A stretch of 64,000 bases of DNA, taken from Streptomyces sp. TLI_105. Lineage in GTDB: Bacteria; Actinomycetota; Actinomycetes; Streptomycetales; Streptomycetaceae. The stretch is taken from NCBI RefSeq assembly GCF_900105415.1, contig NZ_FNSM01000001.1:5419501-5483500 (forward strand), given 5' to 3'. Positions within the stretch are counted from its first letter, which is position 1. Each line of letters begins with the position of its first letter. Both the position numbers and the translations under genes were made by a program. Below the pieces are notes generated by a model. The model saw only the letters and a program-made list of their open reading frames with translations, made no database searches and was not told where the DNA came from. Below are positions 63,085 to 64,000 of the stretch, one piece after another.

Positions 63085-64000
63085 GTGAGTGAGACCCCCC
63101 GGCCGCAGGCCGCCGCGCGTGTCAGTGTCGTCGTCATCGCGTACAACGACGCGGCACACGTCGGCGACGCCGTCCGCTCCGCGCTCGCGCAGGGCGAGGC
63201 GGTCGGCGAGGTCGTCGTCGTCGACGACGCCTCCGGGGACACCACGCCCGAGGTCCTCGCCGGCTTCGCCGACGACCCGCGGGTGCGCCCGCTGATCCGG
63301 CGGGAGAACAGCGGCGGCTGCGGCACCCCCCGCAACGACGGCATCGACGCCGCCGTCCATCCGTACGTCCTGTTCCTCGACAGCGACGACCTGCTGCTGC
63401 CCGGCGCCGTCGACGGCCTGCTCGCCGTCGCCTCCGAGCAGCGCGCCGACGTCGTCGCGGGCATCTGCGTGCGGCGCGAGCTCCCCGAGGGCCGCGAGAC
63501 CGTCTGGGCCCCCTCGCTGTACGACGTCTCCCAGGGCGCCACGCTCCCCGGCACCGTCCTCGACGGCATCGAGGGCCACCCGGAGTTCGTCCTCGACACC
63601 CTCTCCGTCAACAAGCTCTACCGCCGGGACTTCCTCGACCGGCACGCCATCCGCTTCCCCGACGGTGCCTTCCACTACGAGGACTTCGTCTTCAGCGCCC
63701 GGGTGCAGGCCGCCACCCCCCGGCTCGCCGTCACCGACGTGCCCGTGTACGTGTGGCACGTGCGGCGGCAGGCCGCGACCCTGTCGATCTCGCTGCGCCG
63801 CGCCTCCCTGGCCAACTGGGAGCACCGGCTCGCCGCGCACGCCGCCGTCGTCGAGGTGTTCCGCACGGCGGGACGGCCCGCGCTGGCCCGCGCCGCGCAG
63901 ACGAAGTTCCTCGACTACGACCTCCCCATGTACCTGCGCGAGCTGCCGCAGCGGACCGCCGCCTACCGGGCCGACTGGTGGACGGCCACCCGCGCGCACC
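63085..64000 (+). CDS. Family 2 glycosyltransferase, N-terminal part (cut by window end)
   Basis: The frame from GTG 63085 stays open to the window end (305 codons). The GT-A fold starts with ARVSVVVIAYNDAAHVGDAVRSALAQG. EVVVVDDASGDTTPEVL, RRENSGGCGTPRNDGIDAA and the metal-binding FLDSDDLLLPGAVDGLL are the nucleotide-sugar and DxD-type motifs of GT2 enzymes. YEDFVFSARVQAA is the usual ED motif downstream. Polymer-forming relatives in Streptomyces (for example teichoic-acid glycerophosphotransferases) carry such a domain at the N terminus of a longer protein. The acceptor cannot be told from this part. Confidence 0.88.
   Translation, partial: MSETPRPQAAARVSVVVIAYNDAAHVGDAVRSALAQGEAVGEVVVVDDASGDTTPEVLAGFADDPRVRPLIRRENSGGCGTPRNDGIDAAVHPYVLFLDSDDLLLPGAVDGLLAVASEQRADVVAGICVRRELPEGRETVWAPSLYDVSQGATLPGTVLDGIEGHPEFVLDTLSVNKLYRRDFLDRHAIRFPDGAFHYEDFVFSARVQAATPRLAVTDVPVYVWHVRRQAATLSISLRRASLANWEHRLAAHAAVVEVFRTAGRPALARAAQTKFLDYDLPMYLRELPQRTAAYRADWWTATRAH

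Overview
The window is a piece of a Streptomyces chromosome, or of a very close actinomycete relative. It has very high GC with almost universal G/C at third codon positions, frequent GTG starts, and mycothiol-family, TerD-family and ClpP1/ClpP2 genes. Its right half is the core block tig-clpP1-clpP2-clpX-valS-folC-ndk-mreBCD-pbp2-rodA-rne-rplU-rpmA-obg, which I remember in the same order in S. coelicolor. I see no insertion sequence, prophage, CRISPR array or secondary-metabolite cluster.

Left part (1-13.5 kb): two EamA-type exporters (the first cut by the window edge), a LysR regulator and an allantoicase gene, all on the plus strand. One palindrome (TTCAG-N5-CTGAA) with an identically placed TTCGATGGACC downstream stands in front of both the second exporter and allantoicase. 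In front of allantoicase it ends a 37-bp tandem repeat. Then, on the minus strand, come an M1 aminopeptidase (PepN), a TerD-like protein, aspartate-semialdehyde dehydrogenase, a large secreted subtilisin-like protease and a CGNR zinc-finger protein. The CGNR gene is divergent from a glyoxalase-fold gene across a small operator region.

Middle (13.5-32 kb): a flavin/PLP-oxidase-fold protein, an HPP-family membrane protein, a Nudix hydrolase, a secreted serine hydrolase, an AbiEi/endonuclease-like protein behind a clean operator, a second PepN paralogue, a DsbA-like mycothiol-family protein, iron superoxide dismutase with a Nur-like nickel box, three paralogous amino-acid permeases with bioY inserted among them, rpiB-nei, an Eis-like acetyltransferase, a membrane PP2C phosphatase, a 64-residue membrane protein, tRNA-Gly(TCC) and tRNA-Pro(TGG).

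Right part (32-64 kb): protein quality control (trigger factor, two ClpPs, ClpX behind a ClgR-like box), valS, an orphan histidine kinase, folC, DUF4233, ndk, the spore-wall and cell-shape operon mreBCD-pbp2-rodA, a CYTH-CHAD protein, a B12-binding radical SAM protein, a membrane protein built from exact 27-residue repeats, a 159-bp nested inverted-repeat element, the DUF2344 partner of the radical SAM protein, RNase E, L21, L27, Obg and the start of a family 2 glycosyltransferase.

The least explained items are the radical SAM/DUF2344 pair next to rne-rplU-rpmA-obg, with the 27-residue-repeat protein and the inverted-repeat element wedged inside it; the two-promoter TTCAG operator system; and several unassigned but clean palindromic operators. 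Five genes have a TAnnnT hexamer exactly 6 nt before the start codon, which fits leaderless transcripts. All assignments are from reading the sequence. No database search was run.
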